Shown piece after piece: positions 1 through 8,000 of a stretch of 42,006 nt of DNA. Below the pieces are notes generated by a model. The model ran no database searches. It was not told the origin of the DNA and worked only from the letters and a program-made list of their open reading frames with translations. The stretch's first letter is position 1. The number at the start of each line of letters is the position of its first letter. The stretch comes from Paenibacillus puerhi (GTDB taxonomy: Bacteria; Bacillota; Bacilli; Paenibacillales; NBRC-103111): assembly GCF_009846885.1 (NCBI RefSeq), contig NZ_WUWM01000047.1:1-42006 (forward strand). Reading direction: 5' to 3'. The translations under genes and the position numbers were made by a program.

Positions 1-10
1 AAAAAAACCG

Positions 11-1057
11 GTGGTGATGGAAATGAGTACCGTAAAAATCGAGCAACTCAATGTGTCCATGAGAGAAACATCAGATAAACGACTTTACGAGAGGTACCTT
101 GCAGTCCGCCTTCGCTTTGAAGGTCACTCGTTTGAAGAGATCGGCCGTTTACTCAATCGAACGCGCCAAACAATCAGCCTTTATTGGCAAGCCTACCAGA
201 AGTATGGTCTTGCCGGGCTGGAAATGGATCATTCCCCCGGTCAACCGACGAAGCTCACGAATGAGCAACGCAATGAGCTTGGCGCCATGCTGGAACAAAA
301 AACACCTGTCGATGTTGGCTTTGAAGCGCGTTATACCTGGACGCTTCCGTTGGTAGCCGAGTGGATCAAGACAACATATGGTGTTGACATGAGTGTACGA
401 GGCATCAGTGCGATGCTCAAACGGATGAACTTCAGCTTTACCAAAGCGACTTATTCGCTGGCTAAGGCCGATCCGGACGCCCAAGCTGTTTTTCGTAAGC
501 AAACCTTTACTGCGCTCAAGCAACAAATTGAGGCTGAAGAAATGGATCATCTGCTATTTGAAGATGAATCCATGATCCGTTCCTATCAAGCACTGCAATA
601 CAATTGGTTCCCGCGCGGCAAACAACGTAAAGTACCGACGTACGGCAAGCATGAAGGAGCCAAGTTGTTTGGAGCGATTAACTACGAAACCGGACAGGTG
701 CATCACCGGGAAGAAGAGAAAGCGGACGTAGCGGCTTTTGTTCGCTTTCTTGAAGATCTTCTCACTGCATACCCGACTGGAAAAATTGCACTTGTTCTGG
801 ACAATAGCCGAATTCATCATGCCACAAGTTTACAGCCGTTTCTCAAAAAACATCCTCGTCTACAGCTAGTCTTCCTGCCGCCTTACAGTCCCAATCTCAA
901 CCCAGTCGAAGGGCTCTGGCTTTGGCTCAAAGCAGACGTGGTCAACAACATTTTCTTTGAAAAGTTCTATAAGATCAGACTTCATGTGAGCCAATTCATG
1001 AAGCGGATCAATAAGCATCCAATGGATACCATCGATCGTCTACTTGTTCGGTTATGA
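11..1057 (+). CDS. IS630-family transposase
   Basis: DDE transposase that cuts and joins DNA for an IS630/Tc1-mariner-type insertion sequence, a group that usually targets TA. The N-terminal ~70 residues form a helix-turn-helix (GRLLNRTRQTISLYW, about 45-59). The catalytic triad is visible as D185 in LLFEDES, D264 in LVLDNSRIHH and E300 in PPYSPNLNPVEGLW, with 35 residues between the second D and the E, as in this family. At 348 residues it is full length. GTG at 11 opens the frame, but ATG at 17 or 23 are equally possible because the window starts only 10 bases upstream. The left end of the element lies outside the window, so terminal repeats cannot be paired. It sits beside decayed genes, which suits an insertion hot spot. 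Confidence 0.93.
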   Translation: MVMEMSTVKIEQLNVSMRETSDKRLYERYLAVRLRFEGHSFEEIGRLLNRTRQTISLYWQAYQKYGLAGLEMDHSPGQPTKLTNEQRNELGAMLEQKTPVDVGFEARYTWTLPLVAEWIKTTYGVDMSVRGISAMLKRMNFSFTKATYSLAKADPDAQAVFRKQTFTALKQQIEAEEMDHLLFEDESMIRSYQALQYNWFPRGKQRKVPTYGKHEGAKLFGAINYETGQVHHREEEKADVAAFVRFLEDLLTAYPTGKIALVLDNSRIHHATSLQPFLKKHPRLQLVFLPPYSPNLNPVEGLWLWLKADVVNNIFFEKFYKIRLHVSQFMKRINKHPMDTIDRLLVRL

Positions 1058-1228
1058 TATTAATTGCGGTTTATATATAAAAACAATATTTATAATTTCG
1101 TGAGAAAAGCCAGCATTGGCCAGGGGCAACCCTTAGGCGAAGCCATCATCAAGGATAGCCACGCTTAACGAAATAACCACTAGTGAAGGAGAAGAATAAA
1201 AAAGGTATCTAAGGAAGTAGCATTTTGA

Positions 1229-1421
1229 GACATCGAAGCAGGGGTAAAATGCAGGATTGATCGATGGGATTTCGGAAGACAGCTTTGCACCGGACAGCGA
1301 GATAATAAGGAACACTGCACAATCCGTAGCGGCGGGAATCATCCATGGGGTAACAGAAGATATGATGGCGCCTTCCGAACACACGACCAGAGCTCAAGCG
1401 GCTGTCAAGTTGAAACGATTG
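1229..1421 (+). pseudogene. remnant of an S-layer-homology (SLH) domain protein
   Basis: This stretch still encodes one and a half SLH modules, the wall-anchoring repeat of Gram-positive surface proteins. The frame starting at 1257 reads LIDGISEDSFAPDSEI and then GIIHGVTEDMMAPSEHTTRAQAAVKLKRL, the typical end of an SLH repeat. The preceding half-motif DIEAGVK lies in a different frame (from 1229), so there is an indel near 1250. A stop codon precedes it and no start or ribosome binding site is visible. It is a 3' remnant of a larger gene, possibly cut off by the IS630 element immediately upstream. It is unlikely to be expressed. Confidence 0.7.
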
Positions 1422-1433
1422 AGGCTGACTTAT

Positions 1434-1473
1434 AAGGCGGAGTCAGATTATATTCCTTGCTCCGCCTTTCTTT
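1434..1473 (+). terminator. Rho-independent terminator after the SLH remnant
   Basis: AAGGCGGAG (1434-1442) pairs with CTCCGCCTT (1460-1468), followed by a short T-rich tract. It is probably the original terminator of the decayed SLH gene just upstream. Confidence 0.6.
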
Positions 1474-1513
1474 ATGAAGATCGACTATCGGTGTCCTTTA
1501 GTCATGCATTTGC

Positions 1514-2547
1514 CTATCTGTTCTTGATATATTCGACGCTGAGCGGTGAACAGACATGCCTGCTGTGTCCCCGGCTGAAGCTGGAGCGCCGGAAATCAGT
1601 GATCGTAAACATCCGCTGAAGCCAACGATCGGTCCCATCAAAGCGCGGCTTAAACGGCGCTCTGGCATGCGCGGCCATCCTGTTGTCCACGATCAGCATA
1701 TCTCCCGGCAGTATATTAAAAGCCACAACGTTCTTAAGCAGCGCCTCCTTCAAGGAATCGAGCGCCCAACGGGCATCGGGCGTCTCGGCCTCCATCGAAA
1801 CAAAATGGACACACATATCCGGTTCCAGCAAGTTCCCGGAAAGAACGGGCATCTGCACCGAATAATCACCCTCCTTTTGGATATTAAATGAAGAAGAAGG
1901 GCGAAGGCGGTATAAAGGCTGCCTTAATAAGGTTAAGCATGTGCTCGGCAAATAACGCAAGGCGATACGAATGGAAGTCGTCAGTGTTTTTGCTGCTTTC
2001 TCATGATCCGGCCGCAACCCCGTCAAAGTCAAATAATCCGGTGGATACGGATGAAACCCGTTTTCCGTATGAAAGTTCAAGAGGTTGGAACTCGTATTTT
2101 CCCGACGGGTCTCGTGGCCTTTCACCGGACAGATGTTTTGAATGAGCAATCCTTCCTTCTCATCCTCATAGGATATAGGTTCTCCAAAAAACAACATAAA
2201 TAAGAGCAGACGATATTCGCTGTAATAAGAGTCTTTCGCCGCGGAAAATTTACCGTCCATCGGCGTAACCGGCAAAACAGAATCGATAGGCAGGTTACGG
2301 AACAGCAATGTTCCGTACGGATTGGGGGTTCGACGGAAACGGACCAACGCTTCCAATAGTCTTTTCGGCAACTGCTGGCCTGCCAGTTCAATTAATAGCA
2401 ACGTATCGTCATCAATCGACCGAATGTCCAGCTGCGGAAGCTCGGATATGATCCGGTGATCTCATCCCTCTCCCGGTCAGTCAATACGATGATCGATTTT
2501 TTCAGCGCTTCGATTTCTTCTGCGTTCACAATGTTGTAGTTCATCAT
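1514..2547 (-). pseudogene. TauD/AsnO-like Fe(II)/2-oxoglutarate dioxygenase, frameshifted
   Basis: Non-heme iron dioxygenase of the clavaminate synthase/L-asparagine oxygenase branch, a group that hydroxylates free or carrier-bound amino acids, often in peptide natural-product pathways. The long open frame (from TTG at 2401) has the iron ligands in NFHTENGFHP (His111/Glu113 of that frame) and the distal ligand plus 2-oxoglutarate-binding arginine in MAAHARAPFKPRFDGTDRWL. The true N-terminus lies upstream in another frame: GGAGGT followed by ATG at 2547, reading MMNYNIVNAEEIEALKKS. The two frames meet near 2452-2462, where one missing C would restore TRIISELPQLD. Restored length is about 344 residues, normal for the family. 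It lies 42 bases after the equally frameshifted ATP-grasp gene, so the two may have formed an operon. It is either a real pseudogene or a sequencing indel; substrate unknown. Confidence 0.75.
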
Positions 2548-2589
2548 TGATGTTCGATACCTCCATCGGTTCCGTCATTCGTTCGTCAT

Positions 2590-3305
2590 TCATCCTCTCG
2601 AGTATTTCGAGCGAATATGGTGCTTCCTTCTCAAAATACGGTTATACATGGTTTTGTCTTTCAGATGCTTAAAAGTCAAGAAAGCCGGACTGGCATTGGA
2701 TTCGATAATCCAAAGGCGTCCATTTTTATCCAGCGCAATATCTACGCCCCATTGGTGGTTTTTCGGGAATTTTCGGTTTAACTCTTTTGATGAGATCATC
2801 GAAATTTTTTCTATATCACGAATCATGCGATTCACTTTATTTGGCTGATTTTTATAAATGGAATGCAACACGCTCTTCAGGTACGCCGGCTTTCCTCCGT
2901 TGTGGTAATTGGTGACAAACCTGCCTGCAGCTCCTACCCGTACTACTTCACCTGAAACGAGCCATTTGGATGCCGGTTTTTGCATAAACACCCGATATCA
3001 ATAAGCCTCTTTTTGTACTTGACCAATGGGAGTCCCTGTTGGATTATATAAGTCCCTTTCCCCTGGATAAGCTTTTTAACTGTTTTCCCGACGTTACGTT
3101 TCCTCACTTTCCAGTGACGAAGACCCTTCGAGATTTGAGCATGACGGTTTTCAGCGTACTTTACCCTTATGATTCCGTCGCCTTGTCTTCCCGTATCGGG
3201 TTTGATGAATAGGGTGGAGAAACGTTTCTGTATTCGTACAAGATTGGATTGTTTGAAACGGCGGGTTTCGGGAAGATGACGTCGGAGTACCGGATGGTTC
3301 CGCAT
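2590..3305 (-). pseudogene. YheC/YheD-family ATP-grasp protein, frameshifted
   Basis: ATP-grasp protein of the family annotated as endospore-coat-associated YheC/YheD; the substrate is not established. It starts at ATG 3305 after AAAGG and reads MRNHPVLRRHLPETRRF. ATP-grasp features are LFIKPDTGRQGDGII, the GTYIIQQGL strand, and the C-terminal metal site WGVDIALD...WIIESNASP. The frame breaks near 2993: the sequence GATATCGGGTGTTTATG lacks one C relative to what is needed to continue as DIRVFMQKPASKW, which the intact paralogue at 3764-4510 confirms (DIRVYMQKPASKW). Restored length would be about 239 residues. It is arranged divergently from that paralogue and is a likely recent pseudogene or sequencing artefact. 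Confidence 0.8.
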
Positions 3306-3763
3306 CACATTACCTTTTAGTAACTTTTAGTAAATATTTTCCAGAGGAATTTTAATCACTCCTCAATTATTGGTTCGGTAACAAGATATACTTGCTGAGA
3401 TGAGTTGGAAAGATATAAACGCCTTATCCAAGCCAGGGCAGGCTCAAAATCCGCTTTTGATGACCGGATCAATACACAATTGAACTTCAACGTTGTCCGC
3501 CGGTTCCTCAAAAACCGTGAAAAGCAGGAGCCGTATAAACCGGGACACTGATTCGGATGTGCAATTTTTGTGCGAATGGAAAGGGAAAATAGTCGTGATC
3601 ATGGCGATCAAACAATCATATATTGCCGTATCAACAGAAAGCGAGGTTAGATATGGTGAGTGTGCCGTCCAGGAGAAACCCATGGGCCAAATATAAGCAT
3701 ATGAGAAATAATCGCGAGATTTTTGAAACGGAATAAAAACCAAAATGAAAGTAAGGGATAAAA
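3306..3763. other. divergent intergenic region between two ATP-grasp paralogues
   Basis: This 458-base spacer should hold the promoters of both paralogues; I could not fix a convincing -35/-10 pair. It contains one short frame worth noting, 3653-3736 on the plus strand (27 residues, ATG after GAGG), reading MVSVPSRRNPWAKYKHMRNN. The basic WAKYKHMRNN stretch resembles the extreme N-terminus of YheC/YheD-type proteins, so it may be a displaced N-terminal fragment of the downstream gene. I see no RNA gene or repeat. Confidence 0.4.
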
Positions 3764-4510
3764 ATGTATGTTCGCAAAGTGAGAGAGAAGCTGCGAAAAG
3801 AGAATGCGATGAAGTCCGATCCGATTCTTCGTCGGCATCTTCCAGAGACGTACCCGTATACATCGGTAACAGCTCGGAAAATGATAAGAAAATATCCATC
3901 TCTATTCATAAAACCGAATAGAGGCAGCCAAGGCAAAGGAATCATACGTTTGCGGCGACTTCATTATAGAAAAATTCAGATTTCATGGGGGTTGCAGCAC
4001 CGCGAAATTCCAAGAAAAAAGGCGGTCCAGGCCGTGCAACGATTGATGAAGCCGAAGAGGACGTATTTGATTCAACAAGGATTGGAGTTGGCAAAATATA
4101 AGAATCGCATTTTTGATATACGCGTATATATGCAGAAACCTGCTTCAAAGTGGTTTATCTCGGGGAAAGTGGTGCGGGTGGCTGTTCAAGGCAGATTCTT
4201 AACGAATTATAGTCAGGGGGCCACTCCGAAAACAGTAGAGGAGGTCTTCAGCTCCATATATAAAAATCAACCGAAAATAGCGAGTCAAAAGATAAATCGT
4301 ATCAACGCATTGTGTCTGGCTTTGGCCAGAACGATGGATCGGAAGTTTCCCGGCATTCGCGAGTTAGGTATCGATGTTGGCGTAGATCGTAAAGGTTATA
4401 TATGGATTATTGAAGCAAATACTGCTCCCCAATTTAATACATTTAAAAGCCTGAGCAACAAAACGATGTATAAACGCATCATTTCAAGACGTCGTACTAT
4501 TTATTCTTGA
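3764..4510 (+). CDS. YheC/YheD-family ATP-grasp protein
   Basis: Intact 248-residue ATP-grasp enzyme related to Bacillus YheC/YheD, proteins linked to the endospore; which molecules they ligate is unknown. Visible features are LRRHLPETYPYT near the N-terminus, the nucleotide-binding strand SLFIKPNRGSQGKGIIRL (about 46-63), TYLIQQGLELAKYKNR followed by DIRVYMQKP, and the C-terminal metal-binding segment IDVGVDRKGYIWIIEANTAP with the expected D, E and N. The start at 3764 follows AAGGGATAAAA; ATG 3809 (MKSDPILRRHLPET) aligns better with the paralogue's N-terminus but has a weaker ribosome binding site. The paralogue on the opposite strand (2590-3305) is broken, so this copy is probably the functional one. 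Expression in the mother cell during sporulation is likely from family knowledge only. Confidence 0.85.
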   Translation: MYVRKVREKLRKENAMKSDPILRRHLPETYPYTSVTARKMIRKYPSLFIKPNRGSQGKGIIRLRRLHYRKIQISWGLQHREIPRKKAVQAVQRLMKPKRTYLIQQGLELAKYKNRIFDIRVYMQKPASKWFISGKVVRVAVQGRFLTNYSQGATPKTVEEVFSSIYKNQPKIASQKINRINALCLALARTMDRKFPGIRELGIDVGVDRKGYIWIIEANTAPQFNTFKSLSNKTMYKRIISRRRTIYS

Positions 4511-4810
4511 GGCCTCATGCGAACGGATATACTCCCCTTAAGGCAGACAGGTGCCCCAGGAATGAGCGGCTGTTTTGCAGGATGTTCTTCATAGGCTATC
4601 AGGCTGATCGGATGCTCAATGACTTAAGATTAGAAGTAGTCGAACTAACTCATGTGGGAGAGCGCATCTGCAGCGATGAGGTCTATTACACGTGAAGTAA
4701 TCAGTCGCTTTATGAGAATTGTAAGGAATTGTTAGTTGCGCTACACTCAGCAGTCAACACATGTGGAGTGCCTTATATTGATGGTACGAAATGAGATGTG
4801 ACAGTATTGC
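4511..4810. other. intergenic, no convincing gene
   Basis: This spacer follows the ATP-grasp gene. A 62-codon frame at 4507-4695 has no recognisable motif, no good ribosome binding site and odd composition, so I do not call it. No RNA gene or repeat is evident apart from the terminator that begins at 4811. Confidence 0.4.
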
Positions 4811-4850
4811 AAAAGCATCTACAGCCACCGCCGCTGTAGATGCTTTTTTT
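4811..4850. terminator. strong terminator hairpin, copy 1 of a repeated hairpin
   Basis: A 14-bp stem is formed by AAAAGCATCTACAG (4811-4824) and CTGTAGATGCTTTT (4834-4847) with a 9-base loop, and T-rich sequence follows on the plus strand. The A-run on the other side makes it bidirectional, so it could also terminate the tetR-type gene on the minus strand. The same stem recurs at 6990-7018 with a single loop difference. Confidence 0.85.
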
Positions 4851-4899
4851 CATGAAAATAATTAAAAACACGACAAAATGAAGCTAATTCGCATCCACA

Positions 4900-5451
4900 T
4901 CATCCCAGTTTTATGTTATGCAATATTTGCTTTACGTAATCTTCTGGTTTTGTCGTGCGATTTTGCATCCAATACATGGCAGCCCCATAAAGTGACCAGC
5001 TTAACATCACCGCAAAAGTCTCTATTTCTATTTGATTTTGGTTAGACCATTGTCTTTGCGCCGACTCTGAAAAAAAGGCTCGGAGTTCCCTTTTAAAGAT
5101 CGTTTCTATTTGGGGTGTAAAAGCTTCATAACTTCGCTGACACTGGTTACCAACCGATGTGTGGAACTTAATAATCGAGGTGAAAATCGACGTTATCGTC
5201 TCTTCGTTAATGACCTCATGCATACTTACTTCTTGAAGGACTTCTCTCATCACGCTTTCACTTAACACTTTTTCAAGCAAGTCATATTTATCAATGAAAT
5301 GATTATAAAAGGTTGCGCGATTAACCGTTGCAGCAAATGTAATATCCCCGATTGTGATGTCATTAAAATCTTTTTTCTTAGTTAACTCAATAAATGCGTC
5401 CATAATGAGCTTACGAGTGCGAAGAATACGGGGGTCGATTTGTTTTTCCAT
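4900..5451 (-). CDS. TetR/AcrR-family transcriptional regulator
   Basis: A 183-residue one-component repressor. The N-terminal DNA-binding domain is clear: RTRKLIMDAFIELTKKKDF, then the helix-turn-helix ITIGDITFAATVNRATFYNH with the family hallmark T-FY-HF (about 31-54). The C-terminal half is the usual variable ligand-binding and dimerisation region, including a YGAAMYWM helix. ATG at 5451 is preceded by AGGTGAGA. It is divergent from the flavin-dependent monooxygenase at 5647, the standard layout for a repressor of the adjacent gene, with a likely operator in the shared spacer. The inducer cannot be predicted. The gene is more AT-rich than the region downstream of 6.9 kb. Confidence 0.92.
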   Translation of the reverse strand: MEKQIDPRILRTRKLIMDAFIELTKKKDFNDITIGDITFAATVNRATFYNHFIDKYDLLEKVLSESVMREVLQEVSMHEVINEETITSIFTSIIKFHTSVGNQCQRSYEAFTPQIETIFKRELRAFFSESAQRQWSNQNQIEIETFAVMLSWSLYGAAMYWMQNRTTKPEDYVKQILHNIKLG

Positions 5452-5538
5452 AGCATTCTCACCTGCTTTTTAGACATTTTTATCATTATGTTGGTTAAGC
5501 GATAGATCTGAAATACTGTCGATTGCTTATATTTATCC

Positions 5539-5569
5539 AACTTGTTACATTGATTTTACTACAAGTGTT
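5539..5569. promoter_or_regulatory. candidate TetR-type operator in the divergent promoter region
   Basis: AACTTGT (5539-5545) and ACAAGTGTT (5561-5569) form an imperfect inverted repeat with a 15-base spacer, next to the -10-like TATAAA at 5571-5576. Its position between a TetR-type gene and its divergent partner suggests an operator. No consensus is available to confirm it. Confidence 0.35.
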
Positions 5570-5646
5570 GTATAAACGAAAGTTGTTGGGTAGGAAAAAT
5601 CATGATTCGCAAGCACATTATTTAAAATTGACTAGGAGGTAAGAAA

Positions 5647-6690
5647 ATGGTCGAATTTGAATTCGGAGTATATTCATTAGGAGAACGAGTACCTGATGCA
5701 AGTGGAAATAGCCCTAACGCACAATCCAGAGTCGAAGCTATTATACAAATAGCAAAAATGACGGATGAAGCAGGCCTCGATATATTTGGTGTTGGCGAAC
5801 ATCATCGTCTGGACTTTGTAACATCTTCTTATGCCATGCTGCTTGCAGCGATTGCACGCGAGACGAAAAATATTAAACTAACCAGTACCATATCCGTTAT
5901 TGGCACAGCGGATCCAGTACGTGTCTATGAAGATTTTGCAACGCTTGATTTATTATCTAACGGACGAACTGAAATTGTTGTAGGACGTGGGGCATTTTTA
6001 GAATCATTCACTCTCTTTGGAGAAAGTCTAGATGACTATGATCAATTGTTTGATGAAAAGCTGCATCTGTTTATGAAATTGCAAGAACAGGAAGTTGTTA
6101 GCTGGCAAGGAAAGTTTCGTTCATCTCTTCTAAATGCACAAATAGCACCTAGACCCGTTCAGAAGAAACTTCCCCTTTGGATTGGGGTGGGAGGCACACC
6201 TGAAAGTGCCGTTCGTGCAGGCAGACTTGGAGTAAATATGGCACTTGCCTTGCTAAGCGGTCGTCCAGAATCCGTCAAGCCATTAGTAGACCTTTATTGG
6301 CAAGCTGCAAGAGAAGCAGGTCATGATTTATCCAAGCTAAGGGTTTCAGTGTCGGGGCATTCGTATATTGCGCAAACTGGGGAGCAAGCGATTACCGAAT
6401 TTGTTTCGCACTATAATCACTATTTCGAATACTTTTTAAAGGAGCGTGGTCAACACTTTCGAACGACGGAAGAGCAATTGATGCCTCAGAGAGCAGCGGA
6501 ACAAATATTGGCAATCGGTAGTGCAGAAGAATTAGCAGAGAAAATCTTGTATCAGCATGAGTTATTCAGGCATTCACGCTTCATGGGACAATTCGATATG
6601 GGTGGTCAGCCATCATCTCGGGTAGAAAAAGCAATCGATCTACTGGCGAACAAAGTAGCGCCAATGGTACGCAGGGCTTTATCTAAATAA
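5647..6690 (+). CDS. LLM-class (luciferase-like) flavin-dependent oxidoreductase
   Basis: A 347-residue member of the bacterial luciferase-like monooxygenase superfamily, TIM-barrel enzymes that use reduced FMN or F420 and oxygen. Hallmarks are FGVYSLGER at the N-terminus, GLDIFGVGEHHRLDF with the His pair at 52-53, LTSTISVIGTADPVRVYEDF, LLSNGRTEIVVGRGAF (about 102-117), and PLWIGVGGTPESAVRAGRLG. The start has a textbook AGGAGGT seven bases upstream. It is divergent from a TetR-type regulator and followed at 41 bases by a truncated DoxX-family gene, so it is probably an inducible detoxification or redox-stress cassette. The substrate is unknown; low-GC Bacillus homologues are annotated only by family. 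Confidence 0.92.
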   Translation: MVEFEFGVYSLGERVPDASGNSPNAQSRVEAIIQIAKMTDEAGLDIFGVGEHHRLDFVTSSYAMLLAAIARETKNIKLTSTISVIGTADPVRVYEDFATLDLLSNGRTEIVVGRGAFLESFTLFGESLDDYDQLFDEKLHLFMKLQEQEVVSWQGKFRSSLLNAQIAPRPVQKKLPLWIGVGGTPESAVRAGRLGVNMALALLSGRPESVKPLVDLYWQAAREAGHDLSKLRVSVSGHSYIAQTGEQAITEFVSHYNHYFEYFLKERGQHFRTTEEQLMPQRAAEQILAIGSAEELAEKILYQHELFRHSRFMGQFDMGGQPSSRVEKAIDLLANKVAPMVRRALSK

Positions 6691-6731
6691 CATACAGTAA
6701 CACGAAATTGAAGAAGGAAGTGAGACGTGTC

Positions 6732-6965
6732 GTGGAAATCTTAACTTATATCTTACAAGGAATCCTTGTCATCATGTTTCTATTTGCAGGATTCGGAAAA
6801 GTTACGGGTATCAACATGCATGTGGAAGCATTTAATCATTTGGGATTGCCCCAATGGTTCCGAGTTGTAACTGGGATTGTAGAATTAGCAGGGGCAGCAC
6901 GTATCCATCCCGTCAACCGTATTGGCGGCCCCGTCAAGATCTTGCAACAGCGCTCGGCCGCCTAG
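6732..6965 (+). pseudogene. DoxX-family membrane protein, truncated
   Basis: The first ~55 residues are typical of small DoxX-type membrane proteins: LTYILQGILVIMFLFAGFGK as the first helix, then GINMHVEAFNHLGLP and QWFRVVTGIVELAGA entering the second. After about 6898 the match stops and the frame reads an unrelated basic tail (RIHPVNRIGGPVKILQQRSA) in GC-richer DNA before a stop at 6965. The third and fourth helices are missing, so this is a 3'-truncated gene joined to foreign sequence. I place the start at GTG 6732, preceded by AAGGAAGTGAG; TTG 6708 also opens the frame. DoxX proteins often accompany oxidoreductases, which suits the upstream LLM gene. Confidence 0.7.
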
Positions 6966-6989
6966 GAACCATATAGCCATGCTATTGTT

Positions 6990-7023
6990 GCATCTACAGC
7001 CACTGCCGCTGTAGATGCTTTTT
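6990..7023. terminator. terminator hairpin, copy 2 of the repeated hairpin
   Basis: GCATCTACAG (6990-6999) pairs with CTGTAGATGC (7009-7018) and is followed by TTTTT. Stem and loop match the hairpin at 4815-4843 except for one loop base (ccactgccg against ccaccgccg). It terminates transcription leaving the truncated DoxX gene. Confidence 0.85.
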
Positions 7024-7106
7024 CGTGCGCAAACCCGCACCATACTTAACGGCAGCAGCGGCGCGCGAATGCCAATTTTTTAGGGTCCGAACGAGTTTGG
7101 TTCTTC

Positions 7107-8000
7107 TTAACTGTTCATAACAACGCCGCCTGTGGCATGAATGAACTGTCCGGAAATATACGAGGAGTCATCCGATGCCAGAAAAACATACGCGGGTGCA
7201 ATCTCGCAGGGCTGGCCTGCGCGTCCCATCGGATTTTTTTCTCCCCACTTGGCGACTTGACCCGCAGGGAAGGATGCGGGAATCAGAGGCGTCCATATGC
7301 TTCCGGGGACGACGCCGTTTACTCGAATGCCCCTGCTGTGCAACGATTTCGAGAGCGAACGGGTAAAGGCAACGATGGCGCCCTTGGTGGCTGAATAATC
7401 GATGAGCTGCTCATTCCCCTCATAGGCGGTGAGGGAGGCGGCGTTGATGATGGTGCTCCCTTGCTTCAAATGGAGAAGAGCGAACTTCGTCAAATAAAAT
7501 ACCGAGAAAAAGTTGGTCCGAAACGTTTTTTCCATCTGTTCGGATGTAATGCTCTCCAAATCGTTCTGTACATGCTGCTCTGCCGCGTTATTCACGAGAA
7601 TATCCAGCTTGCCGAAATGTGCCACGGTTTGTTCTACGATTTGTTGGCAAAAGGCTTCTTGGCCAAGATCCCCGGCTATACACAGACAGGTGCGCCCTCT
7701 CTGCTCGACAGCTTGTTTGGTTTCTTCTGCATCCGTATGCTCGTTAAGATACACAATGACGACATCTGCGCCTTCTTTGGCGAATGCCACGGCTATGGCG
7801 CGTCCTTGGCCGCTGTCTCCCCCGGTAATGATGGCCACTTTATCTTTCAGCTTGCCGCCCGGTTTATAGTTCGGATCGTCATAAATGGGACGCGGATTCA
7901 TCAGAGACTCAATACCGGGCTGCGTATCCTGGTGCTGAAGCGGATAAGGAGGTTTGGGCATGGTTACGGATACGGGATGTTTTTCGGTTGCCGTTGTCAT
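7107..8000 (-). CDS. short-chain dehydrogenase/reductase, YdaD/YhdF type
   Basis: A 297-residue NAD(P)-dependent oxidoreductase of the long-N-terminus SDR group that includes Bacillus general stress protein 39. The first ~50 residues (PPYPLQHQDTQPGIE, LMNPRPIYDDPNYKPGGKL) are characteristic. The Rossmann motif is TGGDSGQGRAIA at 59-70; the usual Ile of DSGIG is Gln here. NNAAEQH (137-143), Ser189, Tyr202 and Lys206 (YSATKGA) complete the catalytic set, and the C-terminus has SSYISGQFIHATGG. The start overlaps the stop of the upstream thiamine-diphosphate enzyme by 4 bases (ATGA), so the two are translationally coupled. Homologues of both are stress-induced in Bacillus, but I found no sigma-B promoter I could defend. 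Substrate unknown. Confidence 0.92.
   Translation of the reverse strand: MTTATEKHPVSVTMPKPPYPLQHQDTQPGIESLMNPRPIYDDPNYKPGGKLKDKVAIITGGDSGQGRAIAVAFAKEGADVVIVYLNEHTDAEETKQAVEQRGRTCLCIAGDLGQEAFCQQIVEQTVAHFGKLDILVNNAAEQHVQNDLESITSEQMEKTFRTNFFSVFYLTKFALLHLKQGSTIINAASLTAYEGNEQLIDYSATKGAIVAFTRSLSKSLHSRGIRVNGVVPGSIWTPLIPASFPAGQVAKWGEKNPMGRAGQPCEIAPAYVFLASDDSSYISGQFIHATGGVVMNS

Noticed and set aside
3493..3696. 67-codon frame between the ATP-grasp paralogues
   Set aside because: Weak start and no family resemblance; left as intergenic.
4507..4695. 62-codon frame after the ATP-grasp gene
   Set aside because: No ribosome binding site, no motif, and sequence unlike a conserved protein.
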